Source: Alternaria dauci
Taxonomy: Eukaryota > Ascomycota > Dothideomycetes > Pleosporales > Pleosporaceae
NCBI RefSeq assembly: GCF_042100115.1
Contig: NC_091272.1
Span: forward strand, 124,001-188,000
Direction: 5' to 3'
Length of the DNA stretch: 64,000 nucleotides
In this document: positions 24,330 through 35,055 of the stretch, piece by piece
Position numbering within the stretch: the stretch's first letter is position 1
Layout of the letters: each line of letters starts with the position of its first letter
Notes under the pieces: generated by a model
Databases searched by the model: none
What the model saw: only the letters and a program-made list of their open reading frames with translations
Told to the model about the DNA's origin: nothing
Position numbers and translations under genes: made by a program

Positions 24330-24760
24330 CTTTTGTTTTTGAGTTTAGAGAGCTAACTGCTCACTGCTTACTCCTTACTCCTTACTGCCCACGACGTACT
24401 ACGCAGTGCTACGCTGGTGAATAGGTTAGAGTTGAGTTGCTCTTAGGTAACCTAGATAGATAATAGCTAGGCTGCGTTAGAAGTTTAGTTCCTGTATTAA
24501 GCTTAGTTCTTACCTATCTAACGATCCAACTATAACCTGTTCAGCAGCGTACGTAGTGCTGACATAAGACACGGCAGACGTATTGAAGATAGGTCCCTAG
24601 CGTCCTCAATGCGCGAAACGCTAGCCAGGACCACTCCGCCCCGTATATAAACGGGGATATGTTGCGCCTTGCTCCGCTAGTCTTCCCCGCACCCTCGGGC
24701 TGGCACAATATCGTACAGAGCTAAGTCTCTACGCTTTGCACGGAGTCTTTCAATAACTAT
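24330..24760. mobile_element. Possible LTR-like or other transposon remnant
   Basis: A tract without coding sequence contains short direct repeats (ACTCCTT), an AT-rich segment and a TATATAAA box at about 24653 followed by a C/T-rich stretch, a layout like an LTR promoter. No internal retrotransposon domain, terminal TG/CA pair or target duplication could be confirmed, so this is a weak call. Confidence 0.22.
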
Positions 24761-26375
24761 CTAACCTTGCCTTTGATTTATAAGCTCTTCTTTTTGAGAA
24801 GAGGAAGCCCTTTCGACGAAAGATAGGATGCTGATGCTTGTCACGTTGAAATTTCCTCAGACACCTGCTAGGGTTAGTAGTAAGATTTCTCCACGGGTTA
24901 TAAACTTTCTCTTGCTTACCATACCCAACGGATTGAAACCTCCGCATTACAAGGTGACGAGGCCTTGACAAGACATCCCGTGTCGCTCTCCTTATTCCTC
25001 GTATTGAGCAGACTGGTAGCACAGCAGATATCTTGGCGCTAGTTCTTTGGTTGATGTCTGTCATGAGATGCATATGAGGATTTGTCCGAAAGTTACAACT
25101 GACTTGCTATGCCCTAGCAATCGATCTAACCCACCCGAATCGCGGGGTTGGCTGGGAGCACACAAATCATTCCAGTCATCCATGAAGCGCGGCTTGCCAG
25201 AGATGAGAAGTTAATTAGGTACTATCCACCTGGTTGCAGATATCTTGTTCGTTCGTCCGGCATGTTCTTTTATCTTTCCACGAATTGGCGATACGATGGT
25301 ATGAGCTTGTAAGAATGGGTCACTCCATGTCCAGCTCGCTTGTTGGCATTGTGCTTGGACGTATTCCTTGTAAGCCTCCAAATTCAGTCTTGCTCCGCGA
25401 AGGATGTTTTGTGGATGTCATCCCCGTCATAGCGTCTCGAATACAGATAGTGCCCAATATGCTCTGCGTTGCCTAGGTTGTCTGATTTTTCTTCTAATGG
25501 AGTTATCTCATCCTGTTTTTTGAGTAATATGCGCGCGTGCAGTTGTCTAGAATAGCGAAACGTTATAACGACGCGGCCGTTATGCATGTAAGCAGCTACC
25601 CGTGTATATCGTCGCCGGAAGGTTCGAAATCCGTGGGACAGTAAGCTATTGTTAGTATGATGTTCGCCGGATGCCCCGCTTTGAGTCGCCTGGTGCACGA
25701 AGCATGGTCTTTGTGGAATTGGTACCCTACCTAATGCCTGCATTATGTAAGATGTTATCAATCTGCGGAACCGTTTCTTGGAGACGTACTTGGCCATGGA
25801 TGAGCAGATTTCATCGCATGCGAAAACGAGCATTCAGTGCGTGTCGTTCTGTGGGTCAATTTGCAAGAACGCAGACCGGAAATCATGCGAAAGGCTAGTG
25901 ACACTCGCTATTCGTGCTGGGTCGTGACTTATGATCTGCCTAGCCTCAGCCGAGTGGCTAATTTGGGAGGTGCTTGACAGGATTCTACCCCACTAGCTGA
26001 TCGTTGTGGCATCTTCCCATAGGTAGGTAGACTGCTCACTATTTTCTAGCCGCATCTTCCACATATAAGATGTATCCCCTGAGCTGGTTCTATATTGTGC
26101 CGTGTGCCCAAAGAATCAGCCTTCAACGTCGGGGGAGAACGCTTTCGATGGTGTCTGGGCGGCATGACATGCTTCAGTGGAGACGATACCGTCTCATAAA
26201 CGTACAGTGTCTTCATTTCAGCCAACCATCGTGTCTTGTTTATATCATGAATAACACAAGCTTGATCGTGTTTGTTAAAAATCGGAGCTTATCCAATATT
26301 CTCTCATACACATTTCATCCAGCTCTGATGACGAATGTCGAAGTTTTAATCGGTCCCATAGATCTGTTCTGCCGA
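24761..26375. other. Gene-poor stretch (1.6 kb)
   Basis: Moderately AT-rich sequence. The longest frame (minus, 25833-25384) shows no domain, signal peptide or splice continuity and may be a decayed fragment or chance. Nothing else can be supported. Confidence 0.35.
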
Positions 26376-28354
26376 CTATGGACTTAACAATATCCTCCTC
26401 ATCGAAGCGATAGGAAGCCATTTAGTTTGAGTCGAAAAGACCGCCAAAGCAGCTACAGTTGCAGAGAACACATAGCCCGCACGTTTCCAGTCAACCAAGT
26501 TAGCTTCCTTTTCGTCGTCCCAAAGCTCGCTGTGCGGCCGCTCAGGCAGCGGCAACGCTTTGATATGGGCAGCTCCACGTTGGCTGCTACAAAGTACGTC
26601 GACCATCTTCGGTGCACGGTACAGAGGCATGACGTATCTTGCTATGAGCTTTGATTTCATAGTTTCCATGGCCTGTAGACTTTGGTGGTCGTGAGAGTCT
26701 TTCAAGAGACCATTTGCACGGCCAAAACGGACGTTTTGAGTTTCCTTAAAGGCCTTGACAAAGTCTGCGTCGGTGATTCTTGCGTCGTTTTGGTTGAAGA
26801 GAGCGTGGAGCTTATCGGCAAGGACAGCGGCGTCTTCGATCGCGCTATTTCCGCCGTGGCCGCTAATGGGATTGAACTGTGAGATGTGTAAGTCTGCTGA
26901 TCCTTCTTCGCATCAGCTGGACTCACTTTGTGGGCGGCATCTCCGATAGTCATAATACGGTTGTAATGCCACTTCTTGAAGACCACCTCTGGAAGGGCTT
27001 GTAAGGTCGACGTCTTGCGTAATGCATAAAGTTCACCGAACGTCAACTTGTCTGTAATCAGACTTATTAACAATCAAGCTAGCTTAATTACTATTAAGCT
27101 AGTGCATTAAGCTAGCTATTTAATTAAGCTAAGCTAGAGTAGAGGTATAAAATAATTAAGTAAAGCTAGCTTATAGTAGCTTAATTATTTAGCTTAATAA
27201 GCTTAATAGAATTAAGAAGGTTAGATAAAGTAAGATTACGTAGAGATAAGATTACGTAGAGATAAGACACGTAATATTAACCCCTTTTCCTCCTCCTTTT
27301 CCTTCTCTTTTAGGATATGCTTTAGCTATTAAGCTAATTAAGCTAATTAATTAAGCTAATTAATTAAGCTTATTAATTTTAACCTATTAAGCTAATCAAG
27401 CTAAGCTAGAGTAGAGGTACCTACTAATCAAGCTAAGCTGGGGTACCCAGCTTACTTGGCTTGATTGTTGACAAGTCTGTCTGTGATACGATCGGACGCA
27501 TGTTCCGCTACCAGCGCGTCCTCTTGGTCCTTAGTGTAGCGCGGAATCTTGCCATACACTGTTTCTGGAAGTCGTTTGAACAGAAACCAGTAGACTCGGT
27601 GCCCTGGTCCGGCTATGACAAGGTATGAGCATTTTCGGCCTAGTACGTTTTGCGTGGAACATTTCGGGAACCTGTCTGTCGGCCGCGATATTCCGAAGAT
27701 GCAGCAGTATTCTGTTGGTATCGATCGATCGCTAGCAGGAACATATCCGGGCGTCTCTTGATCTGCTAGTCTCCACATCTCCTTACGCACTGTACTGTGT
27801 ATGCCATCGGCGCTAACAAGTATATCACCGTGGAACGTTTCTCCGTCTGTGGTGACAACCTCAACCATGCCAGTAGACTGCCTGATCTCACTGACTCCTT
27901 TGTTGGTAAGTACCTTTGACTTATCAGGTAGGTTGTTGTATAAGACCTGAACTATCATCTGACGATCCACGAAGATAGGCGAATATCCAAGACTGTCTGT
28001 ATTAGCTTTGAAACAATAAGTCATGCAGATTTCTGCAGCTTACCGCTCGGATATGCATTCATTAGCTTCCTCAAACTGCAATATAATCTTGCCGTTGTCA
28101 TCGCTCTGAGCCAACAGCTTACCACAATCCACACCCTCGATCAAAGCCTTGACATTGTCAAAGCAGCCAAACTGATCGAAGATACAAAGGCCACTAGGAA
28201 GTATGCCAATACTGGCGCCTAGATCAGGAGCAATGTTTGCATACTTCTCCAAGACCAGATAGTCTATTCCGAGCTTTTCGAGAATGTTGGTCAGGGTGAG
28301 ACCAGCGACGCTGCCACCCGCTATAAGAACCCGAGTCTGTTTTTGGTTTGGCAT
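26376..28354 (-). pseudogene. FAD-dependent monooxygenase (PaxM/Pyr5-like), split by a mobile element
   Basis: Coding blocks: 28354..28044, 27992..27480, then a 421-bp insertion, 27050..26927, and 26876..26376. The protein has the Rossmann start VLIAGGSVAGLTLTN, LVSADGIHSTVRKEM, and the FAD-binding IGDAAHK joined across an intron to FNPISGHGGNSAIEDAAVL. A C-terminal hydrophobic helix (AGYVFSATVAALAVF) ends the chain. This is the layout of group-A flavin monooxygenases such as the epoxidases of indole-diterpene and meroterpenoid pathways. Removing the insertion plus one 8-bp duplication gives 1449 nt, exactly 483 codons, with DRIT joined to DKLTFGEL. As it stands, the frame runs into the element and stops after six further codons. 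Splicing of the element is possible but would need a poor donor. No pathway genes surround it. Confidence 0.75.
27059..27479. mobile_element. 421-bp hAT-like MITE with terminal inverted repeats and 8-bp TSD
   Basis: The left end starts CAGACTTATTAACAATCAAG and the right end, read on the other strand, starts CAGACTTGTCAACAATCAAG, giving near-perfect terminal inverted repeats. Flanking duplications TCTGTAAT (27051-27058) and TCTGTGAT (27480-27487) differ by one G/A transition. The interior is very AT-rich with repeated TTAAGCTAGC-type motifs and no coding capacity. An 8-bp target duplication with TIRs beginning CAG is typical of hAT-superfamily non-autonomous elements. The transitions between the ends suggest RIP-like decay. 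It lies in an exon of the monooxygenase gene. Confidence 0.82.
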
Positions 28355-28990
28355 GATAAGAACTTCCGGGAACCGTTGATATGAGATCTCGGGACCAGAT
28401 AGAAGGTGTGGCACAGCGACTCAATGCTCTGAGATGGATGGTGGAGCTATTTATAAAGTGTTCTTGCACCGACGACCGAAGAAGTTCCGACATGTCGATC
28501 TTTTCACCTTGTTTCAAACATATACAACAGCTTCACACCCACTGGAAGGGATTAGCCAGAATTTGACCATTACAAAATCAACGGAGAGAATCAGTAATCA
28601 AGTTATGCTAGTAGATGTAGCCAGATAAATGAAATCAAGCCCAGTATGTCCTGAGGTGCGTATCGGGAATTTTGAGCCGAGTGGAGTGAAGTGGATTTCG
28701 GAGCCGAGCTGGAGGTCGAAACATCCATGGATTGATTTAACAAGCCCGGACCCTCGGTTCCCGGAAGGTTTGGACTTCCGAGATCAGATAAAGGCGGTAA
28801 TGACACCGAATCTGATAAGAAAAGCGTGGCGTTAGCTTGCATTAATTGACCGTGAACATGCTAGATGCTCAACGATATTGTGCTGTGAATTTCGATTGTG
28901 TTTGTCTTCCAACGCACGTTATTCCTTGGTATGTCTCATCATGGAATGCGCGTTTAGGTTTCGACGGGATGACGTAATCACCGCTGATCG
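28355..28990. other. Upstream region of the monooxygenase gene
   Basis: This 635-bp region should hold the promoter of the minus-strand monooxygenase gene. No other gene or repeat is supported. Confidence 0.35.
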
Positions 28991-29030
28991 ATGAGCGCGA
29001 TAGGGATGGACGTGACCCTCGCTCGTCCCA

Positions 29031-30035
29031 CGCATTTCGACACTCATACGTCGCGATACCGCCCGAGAAAGGTGCGTCCTCCATGCGAATATCCTGCGCT
29101 TCGTCAGGCTGATGTGACTAGCCGCCGAACGTAAGGCCACCGATGAAGAGATAGCTGGTCGCAACGCGGCCACCGCGAAGAGCGTCGCGCTCGAAAATGA
29201 GAAGTTTATTCCACGTAAAGAAATGCCCTATGAAGCCAGAACAGCGTTATTAAGCATGTTCGATTCTTTCGCTGGGACTGATGCTAGCGATGGGGAGTCT
29301 GACGAGTCCGATTCCGACGCATCGGACCTTGACGACTTCGAGATTGATGATGATGGTTACAAAACAGCGATGAGGTTAGAAGAGGAGCATGGAAGACGCG
29401 TTGAGAAGGCGCATAGACATCTAGCGATCAAACTTGTGCGTGAAGAGGAAGTACAAGCGGGTAATGTGCAGGGCGAATGGGATCTTTTTTCTCCCAACCT
29501 CCTGGATCTTCGCGATGCCGACCACCAAGGAAAGACATGTCCACTTTCGACAATGGAAAACAGGCACTCTGGTCATCGGAGGCCCTGAGATCGATTCCGT
29601 GCTCTCTTCAACGGAAGCTAATGCGGCACTCTCCCTTGACGGCCTCGAGAACGATTGGCACATACCTCTCAACCTCCCGAAACTGGCGTCATTGGACCTG
29701 ATACCTCTCATAGGCATTCGCCAGAACTACCAAGGTGCTGGAAATGCTGAGATACGAGTTGGTATATCTTTCTTGGGGAATGGTCACCTGAAAATGAGGG
29801 TACCAGGCATATACCTGGCGGGAAAGAAGCAGTGGAGAAGACATATCACACTTTATGGCGTGAATCGGACGTTTCCGCCACGCGAAGAGGAGAGTCCGGA
29901 GTCCTTGCCGTGAAGAGCCACACCCCACCGCCTGAGGGCTCCCAATACACTCCAAGAGATGCACCAATTAACAACGCTAAGCCGAAGCCACGACCGCAGC
30001 CGGTACTGCAGCCTGCGCCCATAGCTGAGGCATAA
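29031..30035 (+). pseudogene. Hypothetical gene with several frame lesions
   Basis: A helical, charged sequence can be followed across frames. It reads ERCVLHANILRFVRLM, then a TGA at 29115, then LAAERKATDEEIAGRNAAT, an acidic run (SDGESDESDSDASD), DLDDFEIDDDGY and VQGEWDLF. At a T6 run (29485-29490) the frame must shift for FAMPTTKERHVHFRQWKTG and AEIRVGISFLGNGHLKMR. Near 29815-29825 it shifts back for EAVEKTYHTLWRESDVSATR and a Pro-rich tail ending at 30035. One premature stop and two single-base shifts in otherwise continuous protein-like sequence suggest a decayed gene. Unrecognised introns could explain one of the shifts. No family was recognised. Confidence 0.42.
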
Positions 30036-30642
30036 GATCAACGTGCGAACGGTCGAGTAGCGATGTGTCATCTTCAGGTGGGGTGATGTTGAAGAGGCGG
30101 ATTGTTGTCCACTCGCTGCATGACAATTAGACAGTGCATTACTGAACAAGCGAGGCGGGTTTGTAGGCAAAAACAGTCCAATCAGCTATCACGATCAGCA
30201 TGCGTTCGGTGTCCCGACCGGAACTTGCACTGTGCATATCCGCCCGAGATATCTGGTTCGGGTCGCATTCAATCCCGTTTGTTCATGTGCATATGTGGCG
30301 TGGTAAAAGTCTACGTGTTACGCTCTCAGCCAATGAAATCCTGTTATCTAGGGGCGAATCTTGATGTAAAGATGGGTGAACGTCCCCAATAATGAACTTT
30401 GGTTATTTTCCCTCGATCACCATTCAACTCATCCGCTGGTACTGCGATAATACGAAGCAGTAGAGTCGTTCCCGACTTCCGCAACTGGGACTCCAATCGA
30501 ACAAAAACAAACCCCCGATTGGAAGCTATCGCAAACATCAGCAATCTGATTTTCGACAAACAGTTATCTAGAGTCCGATCTCCAGACAGCGTAAGCACCA
30601 TCGCCCTGTGGTCACACCCACTCTACGCTATCTCTCATCACC
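30036..30642. other. Intergenic region upstream of the SET-domain gene
   Basis: About 600 bp. One short frame contains ACVRCPDRNLHCAYPP, which recalls half of a Zn2Cys6 cluster but is isolated. No gene is supported. Confidence 0.3.
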
Positions 30643-32974
30643 ATGGATGTATGCAAAGATCTCGATGAGTACACGCAGGTCATGCAGCAGAATATGCGCA
30701 TTCTGCAAAACGCTAAAAAGAGACATGGTCAGCTTCCGCATGATCGCAAAGGAAGAGACATAATGTTGTTGGAGTTCATGATGGCGTCAATGGCCACCGC
30801 ACAACGTACTGGAAGGAAAGACACACGAAACATAAGCTCGTCATTCGTTCCACCAGCGTATCCGCCTTGCACCACCTCCCTCGAAAACCTCGAACCTATC
30901 AAGATCGAAGATCTGAGGCTTGAGACTCATCACCGTGGAAGATATCTTCTCTTACGAGTAATCACGCCGCCAAATCGTATGACAGGGATCCTAGTCTTGG
31001 TGGAAGATGAATACGGAGACGTCGCAATGCTGCAGCTCTACCAGCAGGGAGATGAAGTCAGCCGCCCAGCGACCAGTGTTGTCGACAAAGGCATAGTCCT
31101 CCTAGTAAAGGAGCCCTTCTTCAAAATCACAGCGTCTGGAGACTACAGTTTGCGAGTAGATCATCTTTCGGACATTGTGTTCTTGACGAGTCACGATACC
31201 AGAATACCACGTTCATGGCAGCGGCGGTCGCTAGAGGTCGGAAAGTCTGCAAACACCTTGAAGCTTGAAGGCAATAGTCATGTAGGGAAAGGAGAGTACT
31301 GGCAGGCAATCGAGAAGTGAGTAATACCTACAGTCAGCCCGTAGCTCTGCTGACACATGTAACAGGTATTCGGATGCCTTGGTGCATCCGGCAACGCCCA
31401 ACGAAATCGACTTGATCAAGCGGAACAGAGCGCTGGCATATCTCAAGACTAAACAATATGACGCTGCGTTGTCCGACACAGGCTTCCCAGACTTCGGTAA
31501 AGAACCCTCGGAGAAGGCACTGTTTCGTACAGCGGAGGCTCTATACCATCTCAGACGATATGAGAGCTGCCGCGACGTGCTCGAGCTGCTATGCACACTC
31601 TTTCCATCCAAGAATGAAGCAACAGCTGCGCTGGTGCGCGCCAAACATCGCTGCGACGAGGCCAGAACTGGACAATTCGACTTCAAGCTTCTCTCCGCCG
31701 AGGCAAAGAAGCACAGCCCCCCTCATCTGGATCACGCTACTTACATCGGACCAGTCGAAGTTCGGAAAGTGAACGGAAAAGGTCGCGGCTTGTTTGCAAC
31801 AAAACCCATGAAAGCTGGGGATCTAGTGTTGTGTGAGAAAGCTTTTAGTCATGCACACGTTGACGACGAGCAGAAAGGCAATGCAAATGTCACTCTCTTG
31901 ATGAACGTCGAGACGAACAAGGGTTTTATGGGAGGCCAGGCGGATCTCATCCAGTTGATCACGCAGAAGCTTTTCAAGAACCCCTCGATTGCTCCTGAAT
32001 TCACTGACCTTTATCATGGGGATTACAAAGCTGTCGATATCAAGTCTGTTGATGGCCAACCTGTGATCGACACGTAAGTGCGCCCTGTTATGCGAAGGAA
32101 TAGCAAACGTGGTAGACTGACGCTACAGTTTCTCAGGTTCCTTGTCGAACGAACAATGTCTCTCAATGTATTCGGTTGCCCACTCACATCGCTGAATAGT
32201 TATAACGAGGTCACATCTAACACCTTCTCGAAGAAGAATTCCAACTTCCACTCCTGCGGCATTTGGATCAAAGCCTCGTACATCAACCATAACTGCCTCG
32301 GTAATGTTCGTCGCTCTTTCATCGGAGACATGATGATAGTTCGCGCGGCCAAGGACCTTGATGCTGATACGGAACTGATGTTTCCATACGAAGCCCCAGA
32401 TGGTATCTATTCCCCAAAGGCCGAACGAAAGTTCAAGAACTGGGGTTTCGTCTGCAAGTGCGCACTCTGCGAAGATATCAAAGCCACCAAGTCCTCGGAA
32501 CTCACCAAGAGAAAGAATCTCTTCGACCAGTTGGATAGTCTCTGCAAGTCTGGATTGATACGTCAGGATATGCCGACCAAATTCGAACGTTCACTCAAGG
32601 CGCTGAACGAGACCTATTCCCGCCCGGCGGAAGAAGTTCCTCGACTCTTGCTGTGGGACCCACAGTTACTGTTAACACGAATTTATATGGGAATGCCTGA
32701 TGTGACGAAGGGCTTGGATTCGGCCAGGAAGACTCTACAGAGTCTGGGTTTCGTCGTGACTGGGCTTGACCGTACCCCAGAAGCTTTAGTGATCTTGAAA
32801 TGGGGTCAAATAGTAGATCATCTTGTGGAAGTCTTCTTGCATGCGCGGTCGGCGTTGGAGCAACTGGGGTTGTGGGGGAAGTCGGAGCAGGCGAAACAAT
32901 ATGCGAGAGTTACGTACCGAATACTGGTGGGGGAAGATGCTTCTTTCGAGCAGACTCATTCCATCTCTTCCTAG
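30643..32974 (+). CDS. SET-domain protein with TPR-like region (SMYD-type)
   Basis: Exons 30643..31316, 31366..32073 and 32137..32974 encode 739 aa. A novel N-terminal region (about 1-200) precedes TPR-like helices (KSANTLKLEGNSHVGKGEYW, LIKRNRALAYLKTKQYDAAL). A split SET domain then starts at about residue 375 (VRKVNGKGRGLFATKPMKAG), and its catalytic half contains SYINHNCLGNVRRSFIGDM and TELMFPYEAP. The cysteine-containing post-SET GFVCKCALCED follows, with C-terminal helices after it. Families of this layout methylate lysines of histones or other proteins. The expected NHSC is NHNC here, a Ser to Asn change in the cofactor motif. No MYND finger is visible. The reading frame is intact although its surroundings are decayed. 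Confidence 0.85.
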
Positions 32975-33396
32975 GTCTTCTAGTCAGCAGGTACATATTT
33001 CGTACACTATGTAGCGTTGAATACTCATGAGCCGATATGGATTGGCATAGTAGCTGCGGCCCTTCCAACACGACTGGTGCCTATCATCGGGTGTAGAGCT
33101 TAGATCAGCCTGCTCTTTCTGTAGTCTCTGGAGACACAGTCTGTCTTCTTACCAATCAGGCTGAAGTATTCTTAGCTGAAAACTTGTCGTGACCATGTAC
33201 GCAGAAAGCCTAGAAAGCAATAGCCGCAAAAGTAGGGTTTGCACCTCATATCGTGTATAATATTTCTAGAGTATAGGATATCCAAAAAGAATAGGTGAGA
33301 TCATAAGATAAGGCCGGTCTGAATGTGTCTACTCTACGAGGCTACGAAGTAGATTGCTAAGCTGTACAATGACTCGGTGGATAGAGGTATAGAGAT
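32975..33396. other. Convergent intergenic region
   Basis: A 420-bp gap between the SET-domain gene and the hydrolase gene. Nothing recognisable. Confidence 0.4.
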
Positions 33397-35055
33397 CTAT
33401 ACAGGAATCTCTGGTACGAGAAGATGGGAATCGTAGGAGCAGCCAGTATGGACTATATGTGTTCCAGTGTTCAATGTGCCAGGATGAGTAAAATTCGGGT
33501 TATGTCCTGGGTGGGGATCGCTTCCCTTGAGCGTAAGACGAATCCTTTTCCCCTTCCGGCATAAGATACTGGCTGGCCAGATCTCGATATCGACAGGAAC
33601 AATTTCACCAGGCTTCAGGTTCAGCTCACGAGTGTGCTTGTGGACAGGCTGATGAGGTGTTGTCAACTCCTCGTCCAACTCGCGGTGGGAGACGCGGAGC
33701 CATCCACCGGCAACTGGCCCATCCGCCGACAATGTTCTCCATGGAAAAGGAACTTTGTCCCCTGTCCGATCAATCTTGTCGATTTCAACGAAAATGTCCA
33801 TATCATCATTGCCTTGAGCTTCGACCCAGAGCCTGAGCTTGAAGTGGCCTGTAAGTTCGGTATCGACGGGCAAGACGTAATCAAATTCTAGTTTTTCGGT
33901 GAACCCGGGGGCGTTGCTAACATCGTATTCCGCTTTGTGTGACTTTGGGGAGGATTCTAGCTTCATGGTCTGCTTTTCAGAGTCCAGAAACAGCTTCGTG
34001 TACTTCGTCCGAGCAAGCGGCCACTCCTGTTCCGCTCGGTAATTACCAATGTAGTACCGTTCACGAATCTCGAGGTTGACCTTTGGCCAGTAATCGACTT
34101 CACTATCCAAGCCCTTGAGGAATTTATCGAAAAATTGTCGCTGACGCTCCTGGTCTTCGTAGAATGAAGGAAACTTGCGCCTGCCGTGAACACGCAGCCA
34201 TTTCTCAGTCGAACTTATCTTCTTAAACCCTTCAAGCGTTCCTCGAGTGTGCAGTCCGAAGTCACCCCAGCTAGCAACAACATATGCTGGGACTTTGATC
34301 GCAGACAGATCCGGGTTTTTGCTCTTCCAGTAATCATCGAAAAGTGGGTGTGCGTCTGTCAATCTAGTAAGGTCCTCGATCTGGTTTCTTCCGTAGCCCC
34401 ATTGAGTCTCAATAATTCCCTTGATAAAAGGGGAATTGATACCCCCGTGATGTGCAAGCTCCCGATAGAAATCTGTAACGCCTTCGTTTGGATTGATTGC
34501 CTTGAGATGTGGAGGATTGAGAGCTGCGACGCGCCACTGAGACCAGGCGAGATAGGATACGCCAGTCATACCAACATTGCCTTGGCTCCACTCTTGAGTT
34601 CCTGCCCACTCAATTGTGTCGTAGCAGTCTTGCGACTCTTGATCAGACATTTAGGAGGCGTTGCCCTCCGAATTCCAGAGCTTACGGGGATCTACGATGA
34701 CAACAGCGTACCCATTTTCGCACCAAAATCCAGGGTCTGGTGTTTCGAAAGCGACGTACTTTGACAGAATATTCGTCGGCACTACAGATCCCGTCAGGTT
34801 GTTCCATCGGTGAAAAGGATTCACGTGCTTTCCATACGGTGTCCAAACAAGAATCGTTGGGTATTTCGAGAGCTTCGATGGCTTGTACACGTCTGCGTAG
34901 ATTTTCGAACCGTCCCTGAGCACGATAGTCGTGTCGTAGTCAATCTGGAGATTGAGTTCGTCATCTACAACAGTCCGTGGATTGAATCCAGGGTGCGCAG
35001 CATCTTCTGGTGATAGAGCTTGGACGAGGGAGTCTTTGGGGCTCATCTTGGTCAA
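33397..35055 (-). pseudogene. CocE/NonD (S15 family) alpha/beta hydrolase with internal stop
   Basis: The frame from MTKMSPKDSLVQALSPEDAA (35055) to the stop at 33397 is one continuous frame of about 552 codons broken by a single TAA at 34651-34653. It shows the S15 features: RDGSKIYADVYKP, PTILVWTPYGKH, the nucleophile elbow GMTGVSYLAWSQW, SWGDFGLHTRG with the likely acid, and the C-terminal jelly-roll (WLRVSHRELDEEL, GEIVPVDIEIWP). Family members act on X-Pro peptides, cocaine-like or other esters. The expected DPRG reads DPRK just before the stop. The stop lies in a 48-nt stretch (34685..34638) with a GTAAGC donor, CTAAAT branch-like site and AG end, whose removal keeps the frame. It may therefore be a nonsense-mutated gene or one with a newly formed intron. 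Confidence 0.68.

Noticed and set aside
25384..25833. 149-codon minus-strand frame in a gene-poor area
   Set aside because: No signal peptide, domain or splice continuity; could be a decayed fragment, but nothing supports a gene.
30180..30270. ACVRCPDRNLHCAYPP, reminiscent of a Zn2Cys6 cluster
   Set aside because: Only part of the cysteine pattern is present, and there is no start, intron or further domain.
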